Below, piece after piece: positions 8,901 to 15,761 of a stretch of DNA of 64,000 bases. Under the pieces are notes generated by a model that saw nothing but the letters and a program-made list of their open reading frames with translations, searched no databases and was not told the origin of the DNA. Source of the stretch: Candidatus Leucobacter sulfamidivorax. Lineage in GTDB: Bacteria > Actinomycetota > Actinomycetes > Actinomycetales > Microbacteriaceae. The first letter of the stretch is position 1; every line of letters starts with the position of its first letter. Position numbers and translations under genes: made by a program. Location of the stretch: assembly GCA_016771945.1 (NCBI GenBank), contig QZLF01000003.1, forward strand, positions 744,001 through 808,000. Direction: 5' to 3'.

Positions 8901-10849
8901 TTGTCGTTGTCCCACGCGTCACAGGCCACAACTGAGATATCCGCCGGTAGCGAGGAGTTGGATCCGCCGATCCAGAGCTGAGAGACGACGTTCTGAGTCG
9001 AGGCCACGGTGATACCACCGGTCTGCCAGCCACCGGCGCTTCCCGCAGGCCCGTCATGGATGGGGTAGGTAGGCCGGAAATCTGCGGCCGGCGTGTTCCC
9101 GGGCTCGCCTGGAGCACCGACGAAATCCTTCCGGAATCCGCCGGGCAGCTCAAGCTTCGGTTGTGTCGAACGCCAGTCGTTCCAGTGCGTATCGGCCTGG
9201 GTTGCCGAAGGCGGACCGGGCTGATCTGCACTCCCCTGATGATCGTTCGCGGTGAACCCATTGATGTTCAGCTGCGTGTACTTGTTCATGGTCGGCAGCG
9301 TCCACGACTGTGCAGATTGAATACCGAAATCGCGGATCACCGCAGTGGGCGTATAGACGTGCAAGACGAATGAAGCCGCAGTCGCGGTATTCGCGGGAAT
9401 CGCGTTTCCGGCTGTCGTCCTGCTGGGCACGGTGCGAAGCGACCAATCCGCATTGCTCACCCTGATCGTTGCCGAAGCGCCACGCGATGCCTGCGTAACC
9501 GAGACGCTGCCCGAGTCGCGCACCGAGTTCGTCGCAGTCGCACTCCCGTTCTGCCCGATCTTGGACCAGGGGTACTGCCACCCACCCTGAGTCAGGCCCG
9601 CTGTGACCAAGCTGCCGTACTTGCTCGGCTCGGCTTCGATCTGGGCGATCTGTGCCGGGGAGAGCTGCGGGTACATCGCAGCTGGACTGAGGTCGTCGAC
9701 GAAGGTCACATCGCCGACTGCCGGCATCGCACCCTTTCCGCCGGCAGGTGCGCTGAGAAGCACCATGTAGCTGGTGCGAATACAGGCCTCTGCAGCCGCC
9801 CACGGGCAGCTAGCTACTGCAGGGCCGAAAACGGTTCCGCTCGTATTCTCCGACGAGACTTCAAGACCGTTCTTCGAGATGTCCCACATCAGTCGCGCCG
9901 AGGCCTTGACGCTCGGCAGCGGCGTGCTCGCGGGCTCCGGCACGGTGATGCCGTCGGCGGTGAGGCTCGCCGCCCTGATGGGCAGATCCATGCCCTGGTG
10001 GGCGAGGTTCAGCACCTTCACCGTCACCTTGACGGTGTCGGTCGCGACCGACTTCGTGCCCATGTTGCACGTGAGCGTCTGCTCCTGCAACTGGTCGATC
10101 GAGCCCGCGGTGAGCGGCAGCGTCACGTTCGCATCGGGCGTCGCCGGCGTGATCGCCGAGCCGACGCGCGGGGTGCCGTTCTCCGAGCAGTAGCCCGGCA
10201 GATCGGTGATCTGCATGCCCTTGGGGAAGGTGATCGAGAAGGTCAGATTTTCGGCCTCGGTGCTCGAGACCACGTACTCGACGTCGTAGGTGACGGTGTC
10301 GTTCACGCGCACGATGCCGTTCTTCGGACCCGCATCGTTGCCGGGGTTGCTGTTCGGATCCCAGCCGGTGCCGCCGTCGATCGTGCCGGGCGTCCCGTCC
10401 GAGAAGACCTTCACCGAGAGCGCGAGGCCCGGCACGGACTCGGAATCGGCGAGCGGTTGCGCACCCTGGGGCTCGGTGCCGTCGCCGGTCTCTCCCTCGC
10501 CTTCGGCGCCGTCGCCGGTCGTGCGCTGACCGATCAAGCCCTTGCCGTCCGAGCCCGCATCGGTGCCGCTGGCACCGGGCTCGCCGGTCGAACCGCTGCC
10601 CGAACCCCCACTCTCGCTGCCGTTCTCACCGACTTCGGCTCCGGTCCCGCCGGTCTCGCCGGCACCACCCTGGCCGGTGCCACCGCTCTCGCTCGATCCG
10701 TCGCCGGTACCGCTGTCGGGCTCGGCCCACGCCACCCCGGCCGGGGCGAGCGACAGCCCCAGCACGAGCGCAAGTGCAGACGCCAGAGCTCGCCGACCCC
10801 GTCTACGGGTCTGCGGCTCGCGGGGCGTTCCCCCTGCTTTCGCATTCAT
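5993..10849 (-). CDS. Giant LPXTG-anchored surface adhesin with SdrD-B and DUF5979 domains
   Basis: 1618 residues from the ATG at 10849, chosen because AAGGAG lies 7 nt upstream; the GTG at 10867 would start before that ribosome site. A twin-basic signal peptide ends near AWA-EP (about 42). A Ser/Gly/Thr-rich linker (about 43-105) follows, then a long beta-rich region. An SdrD-B-like domain starts near residue 1195 (LGDYVWWDLNRDGVQN). Two DUF5979-type domains begin near 1323 (GGVQIQKSLDG) and 1441 (GSVQVTKILEG). The sorting signal is LPITG near 1576, then a membrane helix and RRRRR. Sortase would link it to the cell wall. The stretch at about 8360-9900 is AT-richer than the rest (53% GC in 9301-9360 versus 68% in 7021-7080), suggesting replacement by recombination. 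Ligand unknown. Confidence 0.9.
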   Translation of the reverse strand: MNAKAGGTPREPQTRRRGRRALASALALVLGLSLAPAGVAWAEPDSGTGDGSSESGGTGQGGAGETGGTGAEVGENGSESGGSGSGSTGEPGASGTDAGSDGKGLIGQRTTGDGAEGEGETGDGTEPQGAQPLADSESVPGLALSVKVFSDGTPGTIDGGTGWDPNSNPGNDAGPKNGIVRVNDTVTYDVEYVVSSTEAENLTFSITFPKGMQITDLPGYCSENGTPRVGSAITPATPDANVTLPLTAGSIDQLQEQTLTCNMGTKSVATDTVKVTVKVLNLAHQGMDLPIRAASLTADGITVPEPASTPLPSVKASARLMWDISKNGLEVSSENTSGTVFGPAVASCPWAAAEACIRTSYMVLLSAPAGGKGAMPAVGDVTFVDDLSPAAMYPQLSPAQIAQIEAEPSKYGSLVTAGLTQGGWQYPWSKIGQNGSATATNSVRDSGSVSVTQASRGASATIRVSNADWSLRTVPSRTTAGNAIPANTATAASFVLHVYTPTAVIRDFGIQSAQSWTLPTMNKYTQLNINGFTANDHQGSADQPGPPSATQADTHWNDWRSTQPKLELPGGFRKDFVGAPGEPGNTPAADFRPTYPIHDGPAGSAGGWQTGGITVASTQNVVSQLWIGGSNSSLPADISVVACDAWDNDKLYLRAANYPALAAPTQTIASEGEAVWISGYNNVQSTSGSSRMAANASEAPELRVEYSAVAGGTGGDSTCGNDLDGNPATQDWFSSPQSVPGNDATLAGQGIYTAVSRVRVHLVLPEPVAPSTPINAGIVTAWVSIGLRVADSGQPTGTILPNWASQKRVNFAEATLEEVVAHAGAWTPSSYNPANHTGNYGDRLILAHAQARIDKEVRAGTSGAFSKTPPQVTGGDTVQYRLSPSLTSGAMTPGILKDVWVEDCLPASQTFSEASVAPVLVSTTFPADAKRTACAAGESYIRWVLPQQEVNQPIEPIVLTVEVSGTADDGVYTNTVVVWAQDDATPEGQRVAQAGIQISNIAGVKLEKVALTPVVQVNRPDQAVGNELNRWAIRLTNTLPASEQSGVSNPDIIDVLPKQGENGTVYNGAFTFVEAHVTQGGSDTRILYTSAASVSANPADPSNGASGATAWCDAPSGGTRVIGAANPCPASAAQVTALRVIRPVAYQPGDVIEVELSMLGVDNRAADRYVNRVMAQAQGLQYQVGPLNRPEVAIESKLGDYVWWDLNRDGVQNSFKGADEPVARGVTVRLSGTDDLGNPVALETTTDDDGRYLFEQLRSSNGDGYTVTFVKPAGSEFTAPLAGGDSGDKASDSNAAVDTGASAPVVLDRNARDYTIDAGLLPYGGVQIQKSLDGVGAGDFGADDELTFSVVCTFDDGLGGESGGEPNPVEVLNTTVKLPVNGAVQVLSDVIGGLPAYADCTIAEQDAGDADEAAAPVSVTIPWNGVTQRAGTPVASLTNFYSMGSVQVTKILEGDRKAVEQAQDLVFEVLVTCQIEVPDPENEGETLLADVYSGVVKIKGGQTKYLVDENDLPRGLPLGAKCFGEEVNTGGANQAVVDLDSWENSAEVTSGDPSELQLLTITAKNTFEDPPCTRDCLPITGAQMGGGALIGLGLLLAGVLFLIRRRRRTGHPDRPMTG

Positions 10850-10863
10850 CTGATTCTCCTTGT

Positions 10864-10946
10864 TCACACGGGGCCGATCGGCTGTCGATACACGCGCGTC
10901 GGCGCTGCCCCTATAGGGGAAGGATCAACGGCGGTCCCCCGTGTGA
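10864..10946. promoter_or_regulatory. Nested inverted repeats in the adhesin 5' leader
   Basis: TCACACGGGG at 10864-10873 and CCCCGTGTGA at 10937-10946 are perfect inverted arms about 63 nt apart. Between them lies the 12-bp palindrome CCCCTATAGGGG (10908-10919). In the adhesin transcript the 3' arm would end directly before the AAGGAG ribosome site. The central TATAGG could alternatively be a -10 box. Confidence 0.5.
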
Positions 10947-11005
10947 TGCAGGTTCTGGATTTTTCTCGAAGTTTCTGGTTCTCGACCGCAGAAGAGCCGG
11001 GATAG

Positions 11006-11021
11006 TGATATCGTGATATCA
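11006..11021. promoter_or_regulatory. Operator of the toxin-antitoxin operon
   Basis: A perfect inverted repeat, TGATATC then GT then GATATCA, lies 20 nt before the antitoxin ATG and overlaps a TATCAT -10-like box at 11017-11022. This is the expected position for autoregulation by a ribbon-helix-helix antitoxin. Confidence 0.7.
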
Positions 11022-11041
11022 TCAAGAGCGGAGGTACTGTC

Positions 11042-11266
11042 ATGCCAAACGTGCTGGTTCGAGGGCTCAGCGACATGGCCGTCAAGCGAATCGATGCCTC
11101 AGCTTTTGCGCTGGGTTTGTCGCGAAACGAGTACCTTCGTCGAACGCTCGAAGGCCATGCCGCCCCGAGAGACGATTCCGCCATTACGGCAGAGGACTGG
11201 CAGCGATCTGCTGCAGCGTTCGCCGATCTCGCCGATCCATCAGTCATGGATGCCGCATGGCGGTAG
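11042..11266 (+). CDS. Ribbon-helix-helix antitoxin (FitA/VapB-like)
   Basis: 74 residues. The N-terminus [19 protein letters not shown] followed by [19 protein letters not shown] matches FitA/Arc-type ribbon-helix-helix antitoxins: a beta strand, then two helices that dimerise and bind DNA. The acidic C-terminal half would wrap the toxin. The ATG follows GCGGAGG at a good distance. Its stop overlaps the toxin start by 10 nt, the usual coupled arrangement. The perfect palindrome just upstream is the likely binding site of the antitoxin or toxin-antitoxin complex. Confidence 0.8.
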   Translation: MPNVLVRGLSDMAVKRIDASAFALGLSRNEYLRRTLEGHAAPRDDSAITAEDWQRSAAAFADLADPSVMDAAWR

Positions 11267-11676
11267 ACGCCTGGCTGATCGATAAATCGGCCTACGTCAG
11301 GATGCAGCTCGGGCAAGTCGCAGATCAGGACCGCTGGAACGCTCGCATTCAGCGGGGGCTCGTGCGTCTCTCCGCCATCACCCGGCTGGAGATCGGATAC
11401 TCCGCGCGCACAGGCGATGCTGGACGAGCGGCGTTCGAGCTGCCGCCCCTCTCCCTCATGCCCGTGGAGCATCTGACTCCCGCAATGGAGGATCGCGCAT
11501 GGGAAGTGCAGATGCTGCTCGCCGACAGCGGGCAGCACCGCGCACCCTCGATCCCCGATCTGCTGATCGCCGCAACCGCCGAGAAAGCAGGGTTGACGGT
11601 GCTGGCCATCGACAAAGACTTCGATCTGATCGCCGGGGTCACCGGACAATCGGTGCACACGCCCGAACTGCGTTAG
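11257..11676 (+). CDS. PIN-domain ribonuclease toxin (VapC-like)
   Basis: 139 residues with the PIN layout. The first acidic residue is in AWLIDKSAY, the second in [11 protein letters not shown] (Glu), and the third and fourth in [11 protein letters not shown] and [10 protein letters not shown]. These four carboxylates coordinate Mg2+ for cleavage of RNA, commonly tRNA in VapC enzymes. In the first motif the family's Asp-Thr/Asn-Ser appears as Asp-Lys-Ser, a modest departure. It overlaps the antitoxin by 10 nt. The module sits between the adhesin and the sigma-factor locus, with somewhat lower GC (57% in 11101-11160), compatible with acquisition by transfer. Confidence 0.83.
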   Translation: MAVDAWLIDKSAYVRMQLGQVADQDRWNARIQRGLVRLSAITRLEIGYSARTGDAGRAAFELPPLSLMPVEHLTPAMEDRAWEVQMLLADSGQHRAPSIPDLLIAATAEKAGLTVLAIDKDFDLIAGVTGQSVHTPELR

Positions 11677-11744
11677 GCACTGCATCAGGGCAGGCTCGAT
11701 GCGCAGCCCATCTCGACACGCTCGATGGGCGGAGGGGTCGCGGC

Positions 11745-12884
11745 TCACTCGCGGATCTTCCAGAACGGGGTTGCGTCGTCCTGCACGACGCGCGACTCTT
11801 CGGGCTGCGTCGGCGGCGGATCCGCCGCCGGGTCCTCCCCCACCTGCGGCGCGGGCGTCGACTCATGGACCGGGGCCCGTTCCGGTGCCACGGGCTGCGC
11901 CGGCGCAGCGGGCGATTCCGGATCCGGCCTTGAACCACCCGAGAACGCGATCGTGATCCCTGCCCCCGCAACCACGATCAACACCGCCGCCGCGAGCCCC
12001 AAGCGCCACCACAGCCGCTGCGGTTCGGTCGCCCCGGCGCGGCCAAGCTCAGCGGGAGCAGCCTGGGTCGCGGCGAGCGCGGGATCCACCGTCCCGCCCG
12101 CGGCCACCGCCGCGGCGCCGATGCCGCCGCCCAGGAGCAGCGGGCCGAGCCACAGGCGCAGCCGCGAGTTGATCTCGGTGAGCACCATCGCCTGGTGGTC
12201 GCAGGTCGCGCACTTCGCGAGGTGGTCGCTCACCCGTTTCAGCTGCCGTTTGCCCAGCCCGTCGCGCGTGTAGCCCGCGAGCAGGCGGGCGTACTCGGCG
12301 CAGCCGGGCCTCGCCTCCTCGACGTACTGCTGCAGATAGGCGGTGCGCAGGCTCTCGCGGGCGCGATACGACAGCGCCCGCAGCGCGGTCGGGTTGGTGT
12401 TCAACCGCCCGGCCGCATCCTCGATCGAACGCGCCTCCACCTCGAGCAGGCAGAGCGCCTGCTGCTGCAGCTCGGGAAGCGTCTGGAAGGCGCGCACGAG
12501 GTGATCCTGCTCCGACACCCGGCCCGCGTGATCCGACTCCACCAGCTGCGGCAGCTCGCCCATTTCGTCGGGCTCCATGTGGTGCGTCTGCTTCTCGTGC
12601 GGCACGGCGCGGATCGCCTCCGTGCGCATGGCGATCAGCACATACCCGACGAAGGAGTCCTTCGGGCCGCGCCCGCCCTTCATCGCGCGCAGCGTCTTCG
12701 CGAACGCCTCCGCCGCGTAGTCCTCCGCCCGGAACCGGTCGCCCGTGATGCGGTAGGCCTGCGCCATCACCGTGTCGTAGTGACGGGCGTACAGCTCGGC
12801 GGCGGCCCGGCGGCCCGCTTCGGAGTCGAGTCCCGTCTCGCGCAGACGCGCGAGCAGCGCGGCATCATCGCGTTCCACGGTCAT
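11745..12884 (-). CDS. Sigma-70 family factor fused to zinc-finger anti-sigma-like domain and membrane helix
   Basis: 379 residues from the ATG at 12884 (GGGAGG 4 nt upstream; an ATG at 12932 is the alternative). Residues 1-90 carry sigma region 2 features (AELYARHYDTVMAQAYRI, then EDYAAEAFAKTLRAMK). Residues about 125-190 are a region-4 helix-turn-helix (FQTLPELQQQALCLLEVE, then LNTNPTALRALSYRARESL). A zinc-binding anti-sigma motif of the H-x3-C-x2-C type follows (HLAKCATC), then a membrane helix (LAAAVLIVVAGAGITIAF) and an outward Pro/Glu-rich tail. It therefore looks like a membrane-tethered sigma factor that would need release by proteolysis or a conformational signal. The location between the adhesin and two coiled-coil genes suggests control of surface structures; that is inference. 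Confidence 0.8.
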   Translation of the reverse strand: MTVERDDAALLARLRETGLDSEAGRRAAAELYARHYDTVMAQAYRITGDRFRAEDYAAEAFAKTLRAMKGGRGPKDSFVGYVLIAMRTEAIRAVPHEKQTHHMEPDEMGELPQLVESDHAGRVSEQDHLVRAFQTLPELQQQALCLLEVEARSIEDAAGRLNTNPTALRALSYRARESLRTAYLQQYVEEARPGCAEYARLLAGYTRDGLGKRQLKRVSDHLAKCATCDHQAMVLTEINSRLRLWLGPLLLGGGIGAAAVAAGGTVDPALAATQAAPAELGRAGATEPQRLWWRLGLAAAVLIVVAGAGITIAFSGGSRPDPESPAAPAQPVAPERAPVHESTPAPQVGEDPAADPPPTQPEESRVVQDDATPFWKIRE

Positions 12885-13093
12885 CGCGCCTCCCGGCGCG
12901 CCGGCATGATCGGAGTCGTAGAACGATCGCATGTCTTCCCCGGATCCCCGTCGCTGCCGAACCGCCGGCTGTCCGAAGCCGGCAGCGCATCGCTTCCCGG
13001 AATGCGCCCCAGGTAGGGTAAACCGCTTCTCCGTCGTGCAGACATCATCTTCCCCCGGATCTTCCCCTCTGCTCCCCTGAAACGGTTCATCGC

Positions 13094-14626
13094 TCAGGCG
13101 GCGAGCGCCATGAGCGCATCGATCGCCGCCGCGCGGCCACCGCCCTCGCTCCCGCGCTCGGGCAGGGTCGCCTCGACGACCACGAGCGCACCGCGCACCT
13201 CGATCTCGACGCTTTCCTCGGCGAGCCCCGACTGCGCGATCAGCTCTCGTACCGCTTCCTCGATGCGTCCGGCACCGGCGCGGGCCGACTCCTCGTCCTC
13301 GAAGTCGAAGCCGAGCAGCAGCGTCGAGCCGTCCGTCCCGGCCAGGGCGCAGCCCGCGGTCACGATGCCGAGCGATTCTCCGCCGGTCCACCGCGCGAGC
13401 CCCGCCCCCATCGTCTCCGCCCGGTGCAGCCGCAGCAGGAAGGGCCGGGCCGCCTCGAGGCGATCCATCAGCGCTCTCACCGAACCGTCCTCGGAGAGCA
13501 GGGCTGCGGGATCGACGAGCTGCGCCGGCTGCGCGGAGTCCCCGTGCCAGAGGCACAGGCCGTCGCCGCACCGCTGCAGTGCGAAGGGCAGCGCTCCCTG
13601 CGCGCCGAGCCAGGGCCCCTCTCCGGGATCCCCGAACGCCTCGGAGAGCCGGCCGTCGTCGAAGCGCCCCGAGAACGCCGTCACCTCGTCGAGTCTCACG
13701 ACGAGCGATGTCCGCGCGAGCACCTCGCCGAGAGCCGCGGGATCCACGGTCTCGAGTTCTCGCCGGGCGGCGTCCGGAGCTCGGGCCGCCCACTCCCCGA
13801 GCGCATCGATCGCGCCGGGGCGATCGGCGCTCATCGCCTGTTCGAGCCTGCCCAGGTCGAGCATCGAGTAGTCGAAACTCCGCGCGTTCAGCACTCCGCC
13901 GGCCTGGTCGAGACGTGACTCCGCGGCGCCGGCGCTCGCCGTGCCCCACGGCACGAGGAACCATGCGCCCACCAGCATCAGCGCCGCGATGCCGGCCGCG
14001 TACGCCGCGAACGCCGCCTTCCCCGCCGCGCCACCACCGCGAACGGGCTGCGCTTCTTCGCCCGTCGCACGGAAGGCGAGCGCACGGGGGCGCTTCGCCT
14101 CGAGCCTGAGCCCGTGCCTCTCGCGCAGTCGAGGCCGCTCGCGCCGCATCGGCGCCTCGCCCGGAGGCGCGATCTCCTGCCGTGCGTGCCCAGGCGGCGC
14201 CTCGTCCTGGTGCACCGAGAGCGGACCGAACAGCGCCTCGAGGTCGTCGTCGGGCGCTTCGTGGGGAAGCGGCGGAGGATCGCACGCCGGAGGATCGGCT
14301 TGCGGGGGATCAACTTGCGCGGGATCGGCAGTCCGCGGATGCCCGAGCGGCAATGACAGCAGCTCCTCCACCAGGGCCCGCAGACGGCCGATCTCGGCAT
14401 CCGCCTCGCCGATCCTTCGCGCCTGATCCGCCGCGTACCTCTCGGCGCGCTGACGCGCTTCGACGGCGATGCGCACCTGCGCCTCGATCTCGGCACGCCC
14501 GCGCACGGCCTCGAGCAGCTCCCGCTCGAGCGCCTCGCGCGCCGAGATCGCCGCGGCGGCGCGCGCCTCGGCGAGCAGCCTGGCGCGCGCCTCCTCCGAT
14601 GCCCCTGAAGAGCGCGGATCGTCCAC
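13094..14626 (-). CDS. Single-pass membrane protein with cytoplasmic coiled coil, function unknown
   Basis: About 510 residues if the GTG at 14626 is used; the start is uncertain because the purine-rich AGGGGAG directly abuts it. Residues about 5-80 are a charged Ala/Glu/Arg heptad region. Next comes a Pro/Asp-rich linker with repeats of the form ADPAQVDPPQADPPACDPP. A membrane helix (AGIAALMLVGAWFLVPWG) precedes an extracellular domain of about 270 residues containing cysteines in LQRCGDGLCLWHGD and GCALAG. No named family is recognised. It directly follows the coiled-coil gene at 14649-15405 and lies downstream of it in the same direction, so the pair is probably co-transcribed. Possible roles are envelope sensing or scaffolding. 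Confidence 0.6.
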   Translation of the reverse strand: MDDPRSSGASEEARARLLAEARAAAAISAREALERELLEAVRGRAEIEAQVRIAVEARQRAERYAADQARRIGEADAEIGRLRALVEELLSLPLGHPRTADPAQVDPPQADPPACDPPPLPHEAPDDDLEALFGPLSVHQDEAPPGHARQEIAPPGEAPMRRERPRLRERHGLRLEAKRPRALAFRATGEEAQPVRGGGAAGKAAFAAYAAGIAALMLVGAWFLVPWGTASAGAAESRLDQAGGVLNARSFDYSMLDLGRLEQAMSADRPGAIDALGEWAARAPDAARRELETVDPAALGEVLARTSLVVRLDEVTAFSGRFDDGRLSEAFGDPGEGPWLGAQGALPFALQRCGDGLCLWHGDSAQPAQLVDPAALLSEDGSVRALMDRLEAARPFLLRLHRAETMGAGLARWTGGESLGIVTAGCALAGTDGSTLLLGFDFEDEESARAGAGRIEEAVRELIAQSGLAEESVEIEVRGALVVVEATLPERGSEGGGRAAAIDALMALAA

Positions 14627-14648
14627 CTCCCCTCGCAGCGTCCGGTCT

Positions 14649-15405
14649 TCAGGCCTCGTGCGGCGCGCCCGAAGCGACCAGGCGCAGCGGCTCCGGGGCG
14701 GGCCCGTCGGCCTGCTCCATCGCCTGCGCGAACGCCCGCGCACGCAGCTCTGCCCGTTCCGCCGACTCCACGCGCTCCTCGGCCTCGCGCCGGGCCTTCC
14801 GCTCGACCTCGACGACGGCCTCGGCCTCGGTGCGCCCTCGCGCCTCCTCGCGCGCACGGGACTCGGCGGCCACGCGCGCCTCGACCTCCGCGGACAGCCG
14901 CGCCTCGACCTCGACCAGGGCCAGAGATGCCTGCCGCAACTGCTGCTGCAGGCGCTCCGAGGCCTCGCGCGCCTCGTCCAGCTGCGCGCGCTCCTGCCGC
15001 ACCGCTTCGAGCCGAAGCCCCGCCTCGGCCTGTGCGAGCCGCTCGGTCTCGCGGCGCAGGTTCTCCTCGGCGCGGGTGCGCGCCTCCACCTCCATGCCGA
15101 TCCGTGCCTCGGCGGCAGCGCGCTCGCGATTCCTCGAGCAGCTCCCGCTCCGCCTGCTCCCGCGCCTCGCGCGCGATCCGCTCGCGCGTCTCGGCCTCTA
15201 CCCGGGCCCGCGTCTCCGCTTCCAGGCGCCCGTGCGCCCCGGAGGCGTCGTGCATCTCGGCCGCATCGCGCGCCTCGGCGGGGCCGACGACCGCGGAATG
15301 AGGCACATCCGCGGCGTCGATCACCACGACCGCATCCGCGGGGCCGTGCCCCTCGCGACGCCCGTCATGCTGCCCGCCACCGCGCAGCTCGTCCTGCTTC
15401 GCCAT
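14649..15405 (-). CDS. Glu/Ala/Arg-rich coiled-coil protein (apparent frameshift)
   Basis: About 250 residues, starting MAKQDELRGGGQ at 15405 with AGGAG 6 nt upstream. After roughly 50 residues it becomes almost entirely charged heptads of the form ETRARVEAETRERIAREA and later VEARTRAEENLRRETERL, predicting a long alpha-helical coiled coil without membrane segments. The frame changes near 15128-15134: reading ELLEESR in one frame continues as ERAAAEARIG in the next, and the total length (757 nt) has one base too many. The downstream gene, 23 nt on, encodes a membrane protein whose cytoplasmic part is also coiled coil, so the two may interact. Function unknown. Confidence 0.6.
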
Positions 15406-15761
15406 CTGGAACTCCTGTCCCCCTCGCAGCCGCGCATCGGATTCGCGCATGGCTGTACTCATAGAGGTAGGTATCGAGAACCCTCGCGTTTGTGACGCGA
15501 CTTTCGAATCGACTTTCCCGCGAGGCGTGAACGCCGGCCGATCCTGCAAGCCCACGGGTATGGCGTCAGAGCCCGGAAGGTTCGTCCCGAAAGACGCCGA
15601 GAGGTCAGAAATCGTGGCGTTCGTTGACACCCAGCACGATTTTTGACCTTTCGACACACTTCCCATGCGCAGCAGGAATTTCCTGCATTCGATCGTCCTG
15701 CGCGAGTGCCCCCGGCGCGTTCACCCCGAGGCGTCGGACTTCACGGGGCCGGAACCCCGCC
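15406..15761. other. 356-nt intergenic stretch with one palindrome
   Basis: It separates the end of the amidohydrolase operon from the coiled-coil gene on the same strand. A 15-bp palindrome, GCAGGAA-T-TTCCTGC, lies at 15672-15686 and could be part of an operator or a weak terminator. The start region of the coiled-coil gene is AT-richer and likely holds its promoter, but no convincing -35/-10 pair is seen. A 65-codon open frame on the plus strand has no ribosome site and unconvincing composition. Confidence 0.5.

Noticed and set aside
15449..15646. A 65-codon plus-strand open frame in the largest gene-free stretch.
   Set aside because: No ribosome site, no family resemblance and composition unlike neighbouring genes; probably a chance frame.
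15672..15686. Palindrome GCAGGAA-T-TTCCTGC considered as a mobile-element end or attachment site.
   Set aside because: No second copy, no integrase or transposase nearby; best left as a possible operator.
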